Of a DNA stretch of 64,000 nt, positions 22,871 to 34,895 are shown piece after piece. A program made the translations under genes and the position numbers. The notes under the pieces were generated by a model. That model was not told the origin of the DNA and searched no databases. It saw only the letters and a program-made list of their open reading frames with translations. This DNA is from Hypoxylon rubiginosum (Eukaryota > Ascomycota > Sordariomycetes > Xylariales > Hypoxylaceae), in NCBI GenBank assembly GCA_902806565.1, contig CADCXA010000055.1, positions 1,860,001 through 1,924,000 on the forward strand, given 5' to 3'. Positions within the stretch are counted from its first letter, which is position 1. Each line of letters begins with the position of its first letter.

Positions 22871-25136
22871 CGAGAAAATCAGGAAGTGTTGAAAAGGTCC
22901 TGGATATGCCTTGAGAGATTTAGTGAGACTTTGTGGATGATCTAAGCTCAAACATTAGTAATGGCCACCAAGTCATAGCCATACTATAGTCGTGTCAACG
23001 TGGGTATTCAAAGTCAGAATATGAGTTGGGTGGCGAAGGGAGAAGCGAAAATAATGTAGTTACTCCTAGGGCGAGAAATTAAAAAGTGAAGGTGTAAAGT
23101 GTTTACGGAATACTTGAAGCAAAAAATGCAAAAGACCAAATATTCTAGTGTGTATCCAGGAACTGATTCACATGGCGATGAATTTGGATTGGATGTTCTG
23201 CCTTCTGCGGCAAGGCTGAGATAACTCCGATGTGAGCTAGACAAAGCAACTGTAAATGAACCCCTTACCTAAAACTGGGTACCTACCCGGTACTTAGGTA
23301 CTTTATTTGTTTAGGTACAGCTATGGTCTGTGCTTAGGCCGTAGGCTAGGATTCTGTAAGGCGCGAACGTGTCTTGCAGGCATTACGTATTGAAGCTAAA
23401 GATAGCCCTGTCTGACCTTACCCGTTTTGTAATGGTGAGCCATAACCGCGAACCGTAAGGAAGGGGTCCCACTGTGGCGTACTATGTATATCAGCCTCAC
23501 ATTACGGGTCACTTTTGGCCCCGGCAGCCTGGCAACGGCGGAGCAACGAGAACTTGGCAATTCTCAACATTGACGGTCCACATCTGCTGCAGATGATCTT
23601 CCCCGGTCTAAAAAGGGGGTCAACCCGTGTCCAACGGATCCAGCTGCCCAGGTGTCAGGACTCCGTGAGCATTAAGCAATACCTCTGAGTTTTAGGTAGG
23701 GATGAGTCAGGCCAATTCGACTTACGACCGGTGCTGTAGCACCATGCATAACAACATTGAAGATTTGACTATGGGAACCGCTGTCGCATGCTGCGGCGCA
23801 TCAAGAACGCTTGACCGCCTTAATCTACGCACCTAAACAAAGCAGTTGTCTACTGTAGTACTTCGACGATCAAGGCGACTCAATACCGAAATGATACACC
23901 TACACTCGCCATTGCATGCTGACGAAGATATCAGGTCAAATATATATAGATATACTACGTGGTCGACTAACCAAAAATAGCAATACACATACATACGAAT
24001 CCGCATTTCGGATATTCTACACTATTTCTCTTCCGTATGTACTTACTTGCGCAAGTAAACATTAAGAAAAAAGAAGGGTTAAAAGAAGAAGCGGGGTTTT
24101 TGTGATGATGTTGAAACTACGAAGTATTACCCTAGGTAGTAGACGGGTTTTACTTTACCTTACCTAGGTACCTAAGATATTCCGAAGACAATGAGCAGTC
24201 TACCGTAGTAGCATGGAGGACATGGCAATGCCATTGCATACCAAGGAAAAGCCGCACACTTTTTCTCCGTTTCCCCTTTATATTCCTAGGACCAACCGGC
24301 ATTCTCTCGTCTATATGATGTCTATGCGATTCGAAGAGAGAGAAGAGTAACCTATGATAAAAATCCCCTCCTATAATATAATAAAATTAAAAATCAAAAA
24401 GAAGTATATATATCTAGGTTAGAATTAGGCTTCAGCGGTGCTTTCAGTTCAGCACCATACAACGAAACCTGACGAAGACGAACCTGACGGGGCTTGTTGC
24501 TGGAATTCGTTGGTCGATTAACCGAAAAAAGGAGGAGCCTTAGCCTTATTGTTCCTGTTCGCCTGACCCCTTGACTGGCTGACTGGTCTGTTCCTGCCAG
24601 ATGCCAGACCGGTCGCCTTCCGCCAACCTCCCGTCTCCCGTCTCGAGAAATCAAAGAGTTTTTCCCACCTTACCTCATCTCACTCCCCCGTCCAACTGCC
24701 AACTGTCACCCGTCGCCCGTCTGCCCATTGCCCGTCGCCTTGTCGTCCTTTACATACCCAAACCTCGGCCGCCAATTCCCATTTCCTCACCGAATCGGAC
24801 AGGTCGCACATACGAATTGCTCGCAACAACGATGCGATACGTTTAATCCAAATCACTCCAAAGCACAGGGCATGCTTTTTTAATTATTTCTAGTGATAAT
24901 AGGGTTATATACATACCTAAGGTATCGGGTTTGTTTATCGGGTCCACAATAGCGCCATGACATAGACCGGTTCATACCCTTCTTTGGCTCCCATCCTTCC
25001 CATCGGCGCATTCGACAGCACACAACCGTCAACGATTGCTGGCGCACACTCCGCTCACTAGCACGCCTACCACGATATCCTCTCTTTTTTTTGTCCATTG
25101 CTCCCACCATTCTCTGGGGAAAGGCCCCCGCACACA
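22871..25136. other. 2.3-kb intergenic region between divergent Med16 and sirtuin genes
   Basis: No gene is seen. It contains several TAGGTAC/GTACCTA palindromic stretches (23280-23320, 24131-24175) and AT-rich DNA near 24360-24420. Reading frames of up to about 100 codons on both strands carry no recognisable domain. Confidence 0.4.
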
Positions 25137-27121
25137 ATGGACATGGATACCTCCTCCTTCTCAGAACTCTCTGACCCGCCTTCTTCCAATCCACCCTCTT
25201 CTCCTCTGTCCATTCTTTCCCGGTCGCCTACCATATCCCCCCGGACTTCAATATCATATGACCCTCACCGCCTGCCATCACCACCTTCAACCATTACCTC
25301 CGGCAGCGCATCCCCGATGAAGCCCGACCGAGTCTCCGTTGAGAACGAGATTCATGTGAATCCCGATGGACCGCCGCCCGCTAAACGGCGTCGCGTCGAG
25401 CGCAAGCCGCGCACTACCGAGTATCTCGATCTGAAGGCCGCCTCCGAGCAGAGCGAGAGGGATGAGCAGCTTCTAGATCAACTGACTGCCGCCCTGCGCA
25501 AGAAGAAGAAGATCGTAATCATCGCAGGCGCTGGAATGTCTGTTTCCGCAGGAAGTACGTATTTCTTTTCTAAAATTCTACCTCCGTCTATCCCTTTCTC
25601 CGTTTCCAATTCGAATGCTAATGAGCAATTCTCCTAGTTCCCGATTTCCGATCCTCCAAGGGTCTTTTCGCTACCCTACCCAAGGAGCACGGGCTCAAAG
25701 GCTCAGGCAAGCATCTCTTCGACGCCTCCGTCTATAAACATGACTCTACCACGTCATCATTTCACACAATGGTTCGGGACCTATCGCATCTTACGAAGAA
25801 CGCGGAGCCGACACCGTTCCATCATCTGATTGCTTCGCTGGCGAAGGAGGGTCGCCTACTACGTCTCTACACACAGAATGTCGACGGTCTCGATACGTCT
25901 ATGCCCCCCCTAGCTACCAAGGTTCCGTTGAACGTGAAAGGTCCGTGGCCCAAGACGGTCCAGCTTCACGGAGGCCTAGGAAAGATGGTGTGTTCAAAGT
26001 GTAGCGAGATAAGCGACTTCGACGGTTCACTCTTCGAAGGCCCGGAAGCCCCCCTTTGCAAGGGATGCGAGGAGACGGACAATGTACGTACGTCTCATGC
26101 CGGAAAGCGAAGCCACGGGATTGGACGTCTACGACCGCGAATGGTCCTCTACAACGAGTACAACCCGGACGAGGAGTCCATCGCCAATGTTGTACGAGCC
26201 GATATTCGAGCTCGACCTGATGCGATCATCGTTGTTGGAACTAGCATGAAGATTCCTGGTGTACGAAACATGGTGAAGGATATGTGTCGCGTGACCAGAG
26301 AGCGCAAGGATGGTATTACTGCATGGATCAATCTGGATCCTGAACCTACTGGCGCCGACCTGAAGAATTGCTGGGATCTCGTTGTCCAAGGCAAATGCGA
26401 CGATGTCGCCTCGCTGGTTCATCTACCCCGCTACGACGAAAAGGAGGAGGAAACTGTGCTGGTTGATGAGAAGAAGTACAAGGAAGACGTCCGTGGAGTG
26501 AAGCTTGAGGTCGAGATTAGGAATACTGCGTCCGAAGCCAACACTTCTGTAAAGGACGAATCGCGCGATACCACACCCATGGAAGCGAAACCGCAGTCCA
26601 TTGAGAACATCCAAGGCATGCCGACACCGTCTGCTAGTCCTAAGGTGCGGGCCGCCCTACCGACGATCAAGCCGCAACCCAAGCAAAGCAAGCTTGCGTT
26701 TCCTGGAACGGCTACATCTACTACTACGAGCTCAAGAGCGAAATCCACCAAGGCTCCCCAGCGCAAACCTAAACCGAGCAAGAAAGCTAATCCCAAGCCC
26801 CCGAAGGCTACAATTAACAATGCCTTCAAGGCCAGCAAGACGTCTACTGCGGCTGCCACCAAAATACCGGCGAAGCGCGAGTACGAGCCCGAGCCGCAAC
26901 CTGAGCCGGTTATCTTATCCCCTCGATCTATTATGCGCGAGGACTTTTCCCTCCGCCCTCGAAGTAGGGTCTCTGGAGTTGAAAGACCCTTCGAGGTTCC
27001 GAAAATCATCGATCGGGTGCTCCAACCCACGACCCCGGAGCAGAAGACGGTACGCTCTTCGTCTCCCGGCACCATCTCACCGACCTCGAAGCCCCGAGGC
27101 TTCGCGTCTCTGATCGACTAG
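25137..27121 (+). CDS. NAD-dependent histone deacetylase, Hst3/Hst4-type sirtuin (2 exons, 633 aa)
   Basis: Exons 25137-25554 and 25638-27121. Class Ib sirtuins of this group remove acetyl from histone H3 Lys56 in the nucleus and guard genome stability. Sirtuin motifs in order: the NAD loop 'GAGMSVSAGIPDFRS' (131-145, interrupted by the intron), 'TQNVDGLD' (218-225), catalytic His250 in 'QLHGGLG', and a zinc site of Cys258, Cys261, Cys280 and Cys283. Then 'RPRMVLYNE' and 'IIVVGTSMKIPG' complete the Rossmann fold. 'VVGTSMKIPGVRNMV' is the form seen in Hst3/Hst4 rather than Sir2 or SIRT1. A Ser/Pro-rich N-terminal 90 residues with a KRRR basic patch could be a nuclear-localisation signal. The last 200 residues are Lys/Pro/Thr-rich and disordered. 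Hst3 versus Hst4 orthology is not decided here. Confidence 0.93.
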
Positions 27122-28661
27122 AGATCGGAGCTCCGGAGCCCCCGCGTTTACGGCATCTGTCGTTCTGACTCCCCAACCTAATAATAACCGACCACTGTAT
27201 ATACGAAATACGGGTATAATGCGCAGGAAAGACATACATGATTTTGCAACGGGACATTTGGTCTAGAGCAATCAAACTAGTCATGACTCCAAGGAGTCCT
27301 TTGTACATTGTATGGGAGAAGGGTACCCGGGGTGGAAAAAAAAAGGGGGGGGGGGAAGGAGTTTGGTGTACGAGTTTCATTGCCCGAAGACAAGCGAGAG
27401 ACGCATACCATTGTTTCTCGTCACTACTGCGTTATATTCTTGCACCGGGCATGTGTACGTGTATGGCAAAGGCGGCATTTTCGGTCACGGTCACGGGCTA
27501 TAATCTGGTTTCCCGGATTCTCTGGAACACGGAGGTCGCAGATGAACGGACGAGAGCATAAGACCGGCGTTTTTTTTCTTCTTCCTTTCTTTCTCTTCTT
27601 TTTTTTCCCCCAAGACAAAGCCGGATGGAAACGGCAAAATGGCATAGCAGCATCATCGCAAGGCGAAAGTGTGTTTTAAGAGAAATAGAAATAGGTTGAG
27701 AAGCCCCTTCCCCCATATAAGAAAAATTCTCATTCCAGCTTCGATCGATCAATCTTTCTTCCTACCGATCTCGTGAAGCATACGTACCCAAAGTAAAGTC
27801 TGTAGTCGTAGAAACACAAGATCCGGGGTTTTCAGATCTTGCCTACAAACTATTAGGCATACCGCAAATGGCCTCCCAGTTCCTAAGTCGTAATGAACGA
27901 TGTCAAGCTTGATGACGAACTCGTACCACCATGCCACGTGGCGCCACGTCTACAGACCTACATATAAGGCTCAGTGTGTTCTCGTTAAGAGTAGTACTCA
28001 AGTGTCAAGTCACGTGCCTACATGACAGAGTGATATAGAAGCAAAGAGCAAAAAATATTAATTGATGATTTCCATTGATTCACTATCAGGGTCTAACAGA
28101 TATAAGGCTAGGTACTAACTACCAGCCATCTGTCGCCAAACCCTCCTTTTTACATCGCTCCCATTCCCCCCCGAGCAATGTCAAATCCACCCGCAGTAAA
28201 CAGTAACACGTGCTTCTAAGGCTCTCGTATTATGCGTCTGTCCATTACTCGCAAATCTCGCCATCTTCGCACCGCAGCAACGCCAAAGTCGATGAATCGC
28301 TGAAGATCCCTAGTAGGCTTCGTCGTAGCATGTGGGAAATAGCAATGGTGGTATAAAGCCATAATAGCTAAGAGTTGTAGTTCCATATCTCAGTAGTACT
28401 CTCGTGCTTCCTCCTCTTTACTTCTTTTCTGTTAAAAAAACGCCCCGGTCCCTGCGGCGATCAGAAGTTCGTGGACGGAGATAAGACGATGAGGACAGTT
28501 GGCAGTGCCCATCATAGAACTCCTCGTGTCCGGTAACGTTGACGCTTTTGCTGGGTATGATTTCGTAAATTCCAACCTCGCCTGTCTAATGCCGAACCGT
28601 AACGCCATGCAATGCAAATATAGTCGATGCGCCAACCGGCAATGGATTTTACATGCCATCA
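27122..28661. other. 1.5-kb intergenic region between convergent sirtuin and Chd1 genes
   Basis: No gene is seen. An A-run followed by a G-run lies near 27337-27356, and T/C-rich tracts lie near 27570-27610. Confidence 0.4.
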
Positions 28662-31600
28662 CTACTTGGACGACCCGCGACGGGGAGAATCTCCGTTAGT
28701 AACAGCCGCACCGGAATTCTTTGGCTTCGGCACATCGCCGTTCTTTTCCGACTCTCTCAGCTGTTGATAAAGTGCCGCCAATCGCGGTCCAGTCATGACG
28801 GATTTATCCCTCTCCTTGTCCTTTTCGGGCTTGCCGGAGGATTGTTTCTCAGAGGCCGGGATTCTCTTAGAAATAAATCTCCTGCGAAAAAATTAGCTTT
28901 TGTCGGTACCGTGTGCTCGTGATAGCATACCATAGTTTCGGCTTCAGACCCTCAAGCTCGTCAAGTTGCAAGCCCGAAGTCTTATGGAGGCCCTCTATGA
29001 AATTACCAATGGCGGTTATCTCCGACTTGAGAACCTTAGCTCGAGCCTTGGCGATAGGGATATTCGCCTTGGTGCACGATTCCACCTTCTCAACATGTGT
29101 CCAGATCGGCTGCATGAGCGCTTCGATGACGGGCGCGTTCCTCTCATCATCTTCGTCCTCGGCCTGTCGTTGGTCCGCGTCAGAACGACGAAGTTCTTCT
29201 ATGCGACGATGCTTATGACGGCGATCGTCTACCTCGCCGCTATGCTTGCGCTTCGTGTCAGGCCTAGGCGTACTGCTATCCCCAATACTACTACGGGAAC
29301 GGTGATGATCTGCACGGGAGTGCGAGCGATCATGATCTCTATCCCGATGCGAGGACTTCTTGGAGCTTTGGGGAGCGGGAGAGGCGGAAACGGATCCGCC
29401 TTTCTCAGGGCGACGGTGTCCATTGGACATAGAATGACCACTCTTCTTATTGTTGCGATGGTGGTTTTCGACGATTTTCTGGGCGTTCACATCGTCTGAG
29501 TGGATCGAAGTGAGCACTGATAGCAAGTACTCCGCGCGTCGGACCAGGTGGACAGCTCCGGGAGCTTTGGCACCTTTGGTTTCAGTATGTTCTCGCTCCT
29601 GCTTCTTCTCAATACGATGTTCCTCCAGGAAAAATTTATCCTGCATCCCTAACTCTCTGTCGTCACGGATCTGGGTCCAGGCACCGAAACCATATCGATC
29701 AATGCCAACAAGAAGCATGCCGTCTTCCCTAGAACCCCATTCGCAGCTGTAGTGCGCTGCCTTCGTAGCATCTGGAAGTTGGAATGTTCGGAAGTCGGGT
29801 AGCTCTCTCAGAACACGGCGCAGAAGTCGCAGTTGTGGTGGGCGGTCTAGGATAGTCTCGGCATTGATCTTCTTGACCTCACCGAAATCGAACATGACGG
29901 CTTTAATATCTTTCTTGGTCAGCTTCTTCTTGCTCTGCTGCTCCTGAACTCGAATCTCGTCATTGTTCCTATCGACGGCGTCGCGAGACATGTCGACAAG
30001 GTCTTGGAGTCGTCCACCTATAAAGTCGCGGTCTCGATCACTCAAGCGAGCATCGCGCAGCAGCTCATCCGGTCGATCTTCAATAAAGCCGTACCGCATG
30101 AAAGCGCGGATAAGATTGCGCATTTCTTTCTCGTTCAGCGGTCGTCGTGGATCGGAGAGCATAGCTCGCTGTTCTTCGAGACGTTCCTGCTTTAGCTGTT
30201 CTCGCTCTCGCTTCTTCGCGATCCGTTCGGCTCTTTCGGAGTCACCATTAGTCCTAGAACTCTTCAACGCAGCTCGTCGCGGAGCGCTAGCCTCCAATTC
30301 TTTTGCGAGATACTCCTCATCCTTCTTTTTATCGTCTTCGGCCTTGATTGCCGCGAGCTCGTCCGCCGGTATGATCTGATCCCAATCAAGCGTAAGATCA
30401 TCGACCTTGACATCGGTATATTGCATGAAGTTATCCCAATCGATGCCACCCGTACTGAGGTTCATCTTGTCATCCACTTTGGTCTTGGTGACTTCGGCAT
30501 TTTCCAGAATGGAGTCGATATCGAGTTGTTCCAGTCTCTGCTGGTTGCCAGATTGCTCAAACATCTTTTGGGATCGCATTTTTAGGACCCATTGGATATC
30601 ATCAGCAGACTTAGCCTCGTCGATCCTGAGACCTTTCTGTTTGAATTCTTCCCTGAACGCCTTGCCGTCGTCTGTAACACCGGCTTGAATAGCAAGGTAC
30701 TCGAGCAAGAGTTTGTTTCGAGCTCGCTCGAGAACTTCTTCTTCGATAGTCTCTTTGGAGACCAGGCGGTAGACTGTAACAGGTTTTTTCTGCCCAATAC
30801 GATGAGCTCGTGCCATAGCCTGAAGATCCGCCTGTGGATTCCAATCCGAGTCGAAGATGATAACGGTATCCGCGGTCATTAAGTTGATACCCAACCCGCC
30901 AGCTCTTGTTGAAAGTAGGAAGCAGAAGTCAGAGCTCTCTTCAGCATTGAAATGATTAATCGCTAATCGTCGTGGACCGGCACCGATAGTGCCATCGAGT
31001 CGCTGGAATTGGTAACCTCGCAGTCGGAGATAGTCTCCGAGGATGTCAAGGACTCTGACCATTTGGCTAAAGATCAAGACGCGGTGGTTGTCCTTTTTCA
31101 GCTTAGCCAGTAGCTGGTCGAGCAGCATCATCTTTCCACTGCTCGCAATGAGGCCCTTAATTTGGTCTTCGCGACGTTCGCTGCCGTTGAGCACCTTTTC
31201 TTCGGCGCCGGGGAACATGTACGGGTGGTTGCTGACCTTTTTCAGCTCCATGACAATATTCAACAAAGACGACTTCTGACCAGTATGTCCTTCATTGAGA
31301 GCCGCATAGTTTCTCGTGAGAATGTTTTTATAGTACTCGAGCTGAACGTCCGACAGCTCCACACGAATGATCTTCTCTGTCTTGGGCGGAAGATCTGACT
31401 CCACGGTCTCTTTGGTTCTTCGCAGGATGTAGGGCGCAATCGACACGTGTAGGTCTTGAAGTTTCGCCTGTGCATCTACAGAAGCTAGTGTCTCTAGGTC
31501 TTCGTCTATGTGGACTTTGCCAGGGTTCAAGAAGTCGAGAAGTGAAGTTAACTCGGCGAGATTATTCTGAATCGGTGTACCAGTGATTAGGACTCTTGCC

Positions 31601-33637
31601 GGAGCGCCGAAGCTCACCAGCTCCGCGTATAGCTTGGAGTCCTTATTCTTCAGACGATGAGCTTCGTCAACGGCTAGGGCCTGCCACTTGATAGATTTCA
31701 AGAAGTCCGCATCCATCAATATGTATTCGTAAGAGGTAACAAGAACGTTGAACTTGTGCTTCTTGGGGTTCCCGTTGAACATCAATTCGTGCTCACGAAT
31801 CGTGCTTCGTGCCTCAGCGTTGCCGAGGTAGACGACGTAGTTCAGATCCGGCGTCCATAGGTTGAAGGTATCGCACCAAGCGGGAATAACACTTAGGGGC
31901 GCAACAACTAGGAAAGGACCTTCTTGTTTGCGCTCGTTGCGCAGCCAGCTCAAGAACGCGACAGTCTGAACAGTCTTCCCGAGGCCCATTTCGTCAGCGA
32001 GGATGACATTGTTCGCTCGGCACCAATTAAGGCACAAGAAGTTCAGCCCAGTAAGCTGGAAGCCCCTCAGCTCACCACCCTTGATGTAGCTGGGCTGTTT
32101 ATCGAGCTTCAGGAACTTGCTTCGGGTCGTGGGGTTCGACTCGTATCGATCAGATGTCCATGATCTTGATTGTCGGTCAAGGAATTGGTCAATCTTGTCT
32201 TGAGCCATGTCACCAATAGTAGGAGCTTCCTCCCATGTGCAGTGCTCATACGTCAGCCCCTTCCACTTCACAAAGTACTCTCGTCCGTCATCGCCGCTTC
32301 GCTGGGCGACAACTCGCTCCACCTTGGTATAATCCTCCAAGGCATCATGTTCGCGTTCCTTATCGAGCATATACTGCTCTCGAGTCTCGGGCGGAATGTC
32401 ATCACCAGCAAATTTGAGGTCCATTTCGTAGTCGATAGTTCGTCTGAAGTAGTTCTCCAGCTTGCGGAATCCGCGGTACCCACGAAGAACCTCCAGCGTA
32501 TCCCAGGTATTGTGGAGGTAAGATTTACCCTGCCACTTTATGTTGTACTCGAAGTCGTCCCTCGTAGCATCCTGAGTAAACTCACCACCACCTATAAGGC
32601 GGTGGCCGACAACTTTCTCGATGTATAGAGAGTCTTCGGCAAGCTCCTCGCCAGCCCAATAATTAGGGGTGAGATCAGAGTCTTCATCGTCGTCAATGTC
32701 GCTTTCTTGATAAGTCTGAACTTGTTGCGCGGCTCTTCGGTTCGACCAGCGCTTCTCTGCGTATAATAAGGATTGTGGTTGGGACTGTTGGCGGCGGGCT
32801 TTCTTGATCAAGGTTCGGGCGCGAGCTCCGCCGTAGGTGTCGGAGTCGGAGTCATCGGCAGTAGTCTGCCTTGCAGGAGTACCTCGTTTAGAAGCTGTAC
32901 GTTGCGTTTTTATAAGCCCAAGAACGGTACGACTAGTCGGCAAGCACCTAAAGGACAACTCACATTGCCGCGAAGCGGGTTCTACACGAAGCTTCTTCGT
33001 TCTACGGTTTGTAGGAACAACATCAGAATCGGATTCATTCTCTTCTTCATCAGAGTCAACCTGTAAACGCTTGTGTCAGCACCGTTATGAATACCAACTG
33101 GCAAACAATATAGATGTATCAACTTACAATCTTCGGCTGCTTTGTGGGGCGAGACTATTGAATACAGGTCAGCAGAGGCTTACGATGCCGAATGATTACA
33201 CGTACACTTCTTCTCAGACCGTAAAGCTCGGGGTTCTCTCGTATATAGTCGTCCTCATCAGCGACAGCTTTTCGCTTAGGGACGCGACGGGAGCTGTTGG
33301 AGGTCGATCTCTCGTCCTGAAGCGCGTCACTTTGCGAAGGAGCGGGACTATCCTCCATGTCAAAGTCGGCGTCATCTGAGGCATTATTGTTATCATCGTC
33401 GTTATCACTCGACTCGGCACCGGGTTCGGAATCTAGGTCCGGCTCGAGGTCACGAGACGATTGGTTCCGGATGGGTGATGATGATGTGGACGATTCCGCA
33501 AGAGCGGCATTCTCGTTCACATCTACGTCTGACAGGTCGGACTCGCTCGCACGATCATTCAGGATTACTCGCGCACCAGCTCGAGTCTCCGGCGACATGT
33601 GGCCGTTGACAGAGCTGGGCTCCGGTGAGCTCGACAT
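28662..33637 (-). CDS. chd1: Chd1 chromodomain helicase chromatin remodeler (5 exons, 1579 aa)
   Basis: ATP-dependent nucleosome spacing factor acting with transcription elongation. Exons 33637-33206, 33154-33128, 33060-32964, 32894-28931 and 28881-28662. Domain order matches Chd1: acidic Ser-rich N-terminus; tandem chromodomains (about 275-325 with 'YNIKWQGKSYLHNTWDTLE', about 375-425 with 'YFVKWKGLTYEHCTWEE'); SNF2 ATPase with Walker A 'DEMGLGKT' (about 486) and DEAH box 'AVDEAHRLKN' (about 595); helicase-C end 'RAHRIGQKKPVTVYRLVS' (about 880); a SANT/SLIDE-like DNA-binding region ('GFGAWTQIRDDRELG'); a His/Arg/Ser-rich tail; and the CHCT-type segment near the C-terminus. Exon 2 is only 27 nt. 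The first ATG is at 33637; the in-frame codon at 33652 is GTG. The last exon was placed because a GT donor after 'KPKLW' leads to 73 further in-frame codons. Confidence 0.95.
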
Positions 33638-34452
33638 ATTCGTACTGGACACGCCTGTCCGCTACGTGACAGCAAGGTTAGCACGGATTTGCCATAGAAA
33701 GGGTACATGTGTAGGATGGACAGACAGCGCTGAAAACAGCGATCAATACAGGTCAGCAAACAGGTAATAATCATGGGAGAGGGGTTTGACAATGGATCTG
33801 GCGCATATCAGGGTGTCTTTTGATGAAGACGAGGCTGATGGATGATGAAAAAGGAATTGCGGCCGGTCGGGGGTTGGCAGGAGGGTAGAGGAGAACCCAG
33901 CGCGTCCAGCAAACCGAGGACAAACGATTCCATCTAAATGTGAGCTTCCAAGAAGCTCAGATGCAATGAAAGCTGCGATGGTAAGGTCGCGTGTGCATAT
34001 CTTCGGGATGGATTCGATGGTCAAGTACACGGCCAAGTGACAGACTGCAGCCTCGCGTAGCAGCAACAGCAGAGGGGTGTGGAAATTCAATACTTACGAA
34101 TCATCAACTTGAGTATTCCAGACAGTGAAAGAAACAATAGAAAACGGGAGGATGGGGGTTGATGAAGTACGGGTGAGGCCCCGTATGGTGCGTGTTGTGG
34201 GCAACGGGTTGTGAGAAAGGCGGAAAATCGACCTGGAAGAATTGGTGCAATGGGCAATGGGCAACCGGTGCAGTTTGGTGGTCGGGGGAACATTGGAAGT
34301 GGACGGAAGGTGGGAAGGTACCGTACCTACCTTGCCAGTTTTAAAAACGCTAGTGGGGATCTAGTTTAGTGCAAGCACCAGCCACAAGCCACAGGGCTTC
34401 TTTTTTTTTTTCTTCGGGGCAACGCTTGCACACTGACCGACTGACAGACTGA

Positions 34453-34495
34453 CCGCAAAGATCCTGACAGCCCTGACAGCCCTGACAGCCCTGAC
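34453..34495. repeat. 9-bp minisatellite upstream of Chd1
   Basis: About four copies of CTGACAGCC in tandem, the last degenerating into CTGACAAG. Confidence 0.8.
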
Positions 34496-34865
34496 AAGAC
34501 TTCGAAGCCTCGACACTTTTTTGCTGCTGCTATGTCAGAATCTTACCGTTAGTCACCAGCGCCAACACCAACACAAGCCAACACTGTGTATTTCTTTCTC
34601 AGGGTAATGCGGTTAGTCATCCATATCTTACTTAGGGATGCATATAGCAAACATACCGTATTGTGTTGCGCAGTACGAGTATACCTAGGTACTCACAGGT
34701 ATGAGATTATGCGTTTCTTCATTAGAGGTCTTGACAATAGTTCAAACTCACTTATATCGACACCTTCAGACTGAGTACCTAAAATGGTAGCCAGGTGAAT
34801 AGTAGCTGCACCTAGCTCTTCCGCAGGTACGTATGTAGTTTAGTGTGTAGCTGCTCGTACCTAGT

Positions 34866-34895
34866 AGGCGTAGGCGTGGGCGTGGGCGTGGGCGT
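34866..34895. repeat. GGCGTG hexamer repeat
   Basis: Five to six tandem units of GGCGTA/GGCGTG in otherwise non-repetitive intergenic DNA. Confidence 0.75.

Noticed and set aside
26431..27113. Frames of 170-214 codons overlapping the sirtuin C-terminus
   Set aside because: Low-complexity shadows of the Lys/Pro/Ser-rich disordered tail.
33638..33652. Chd1 start at 33652
   Set aside because: The codon there is GTG; the first in-frame ATG is at 33637.
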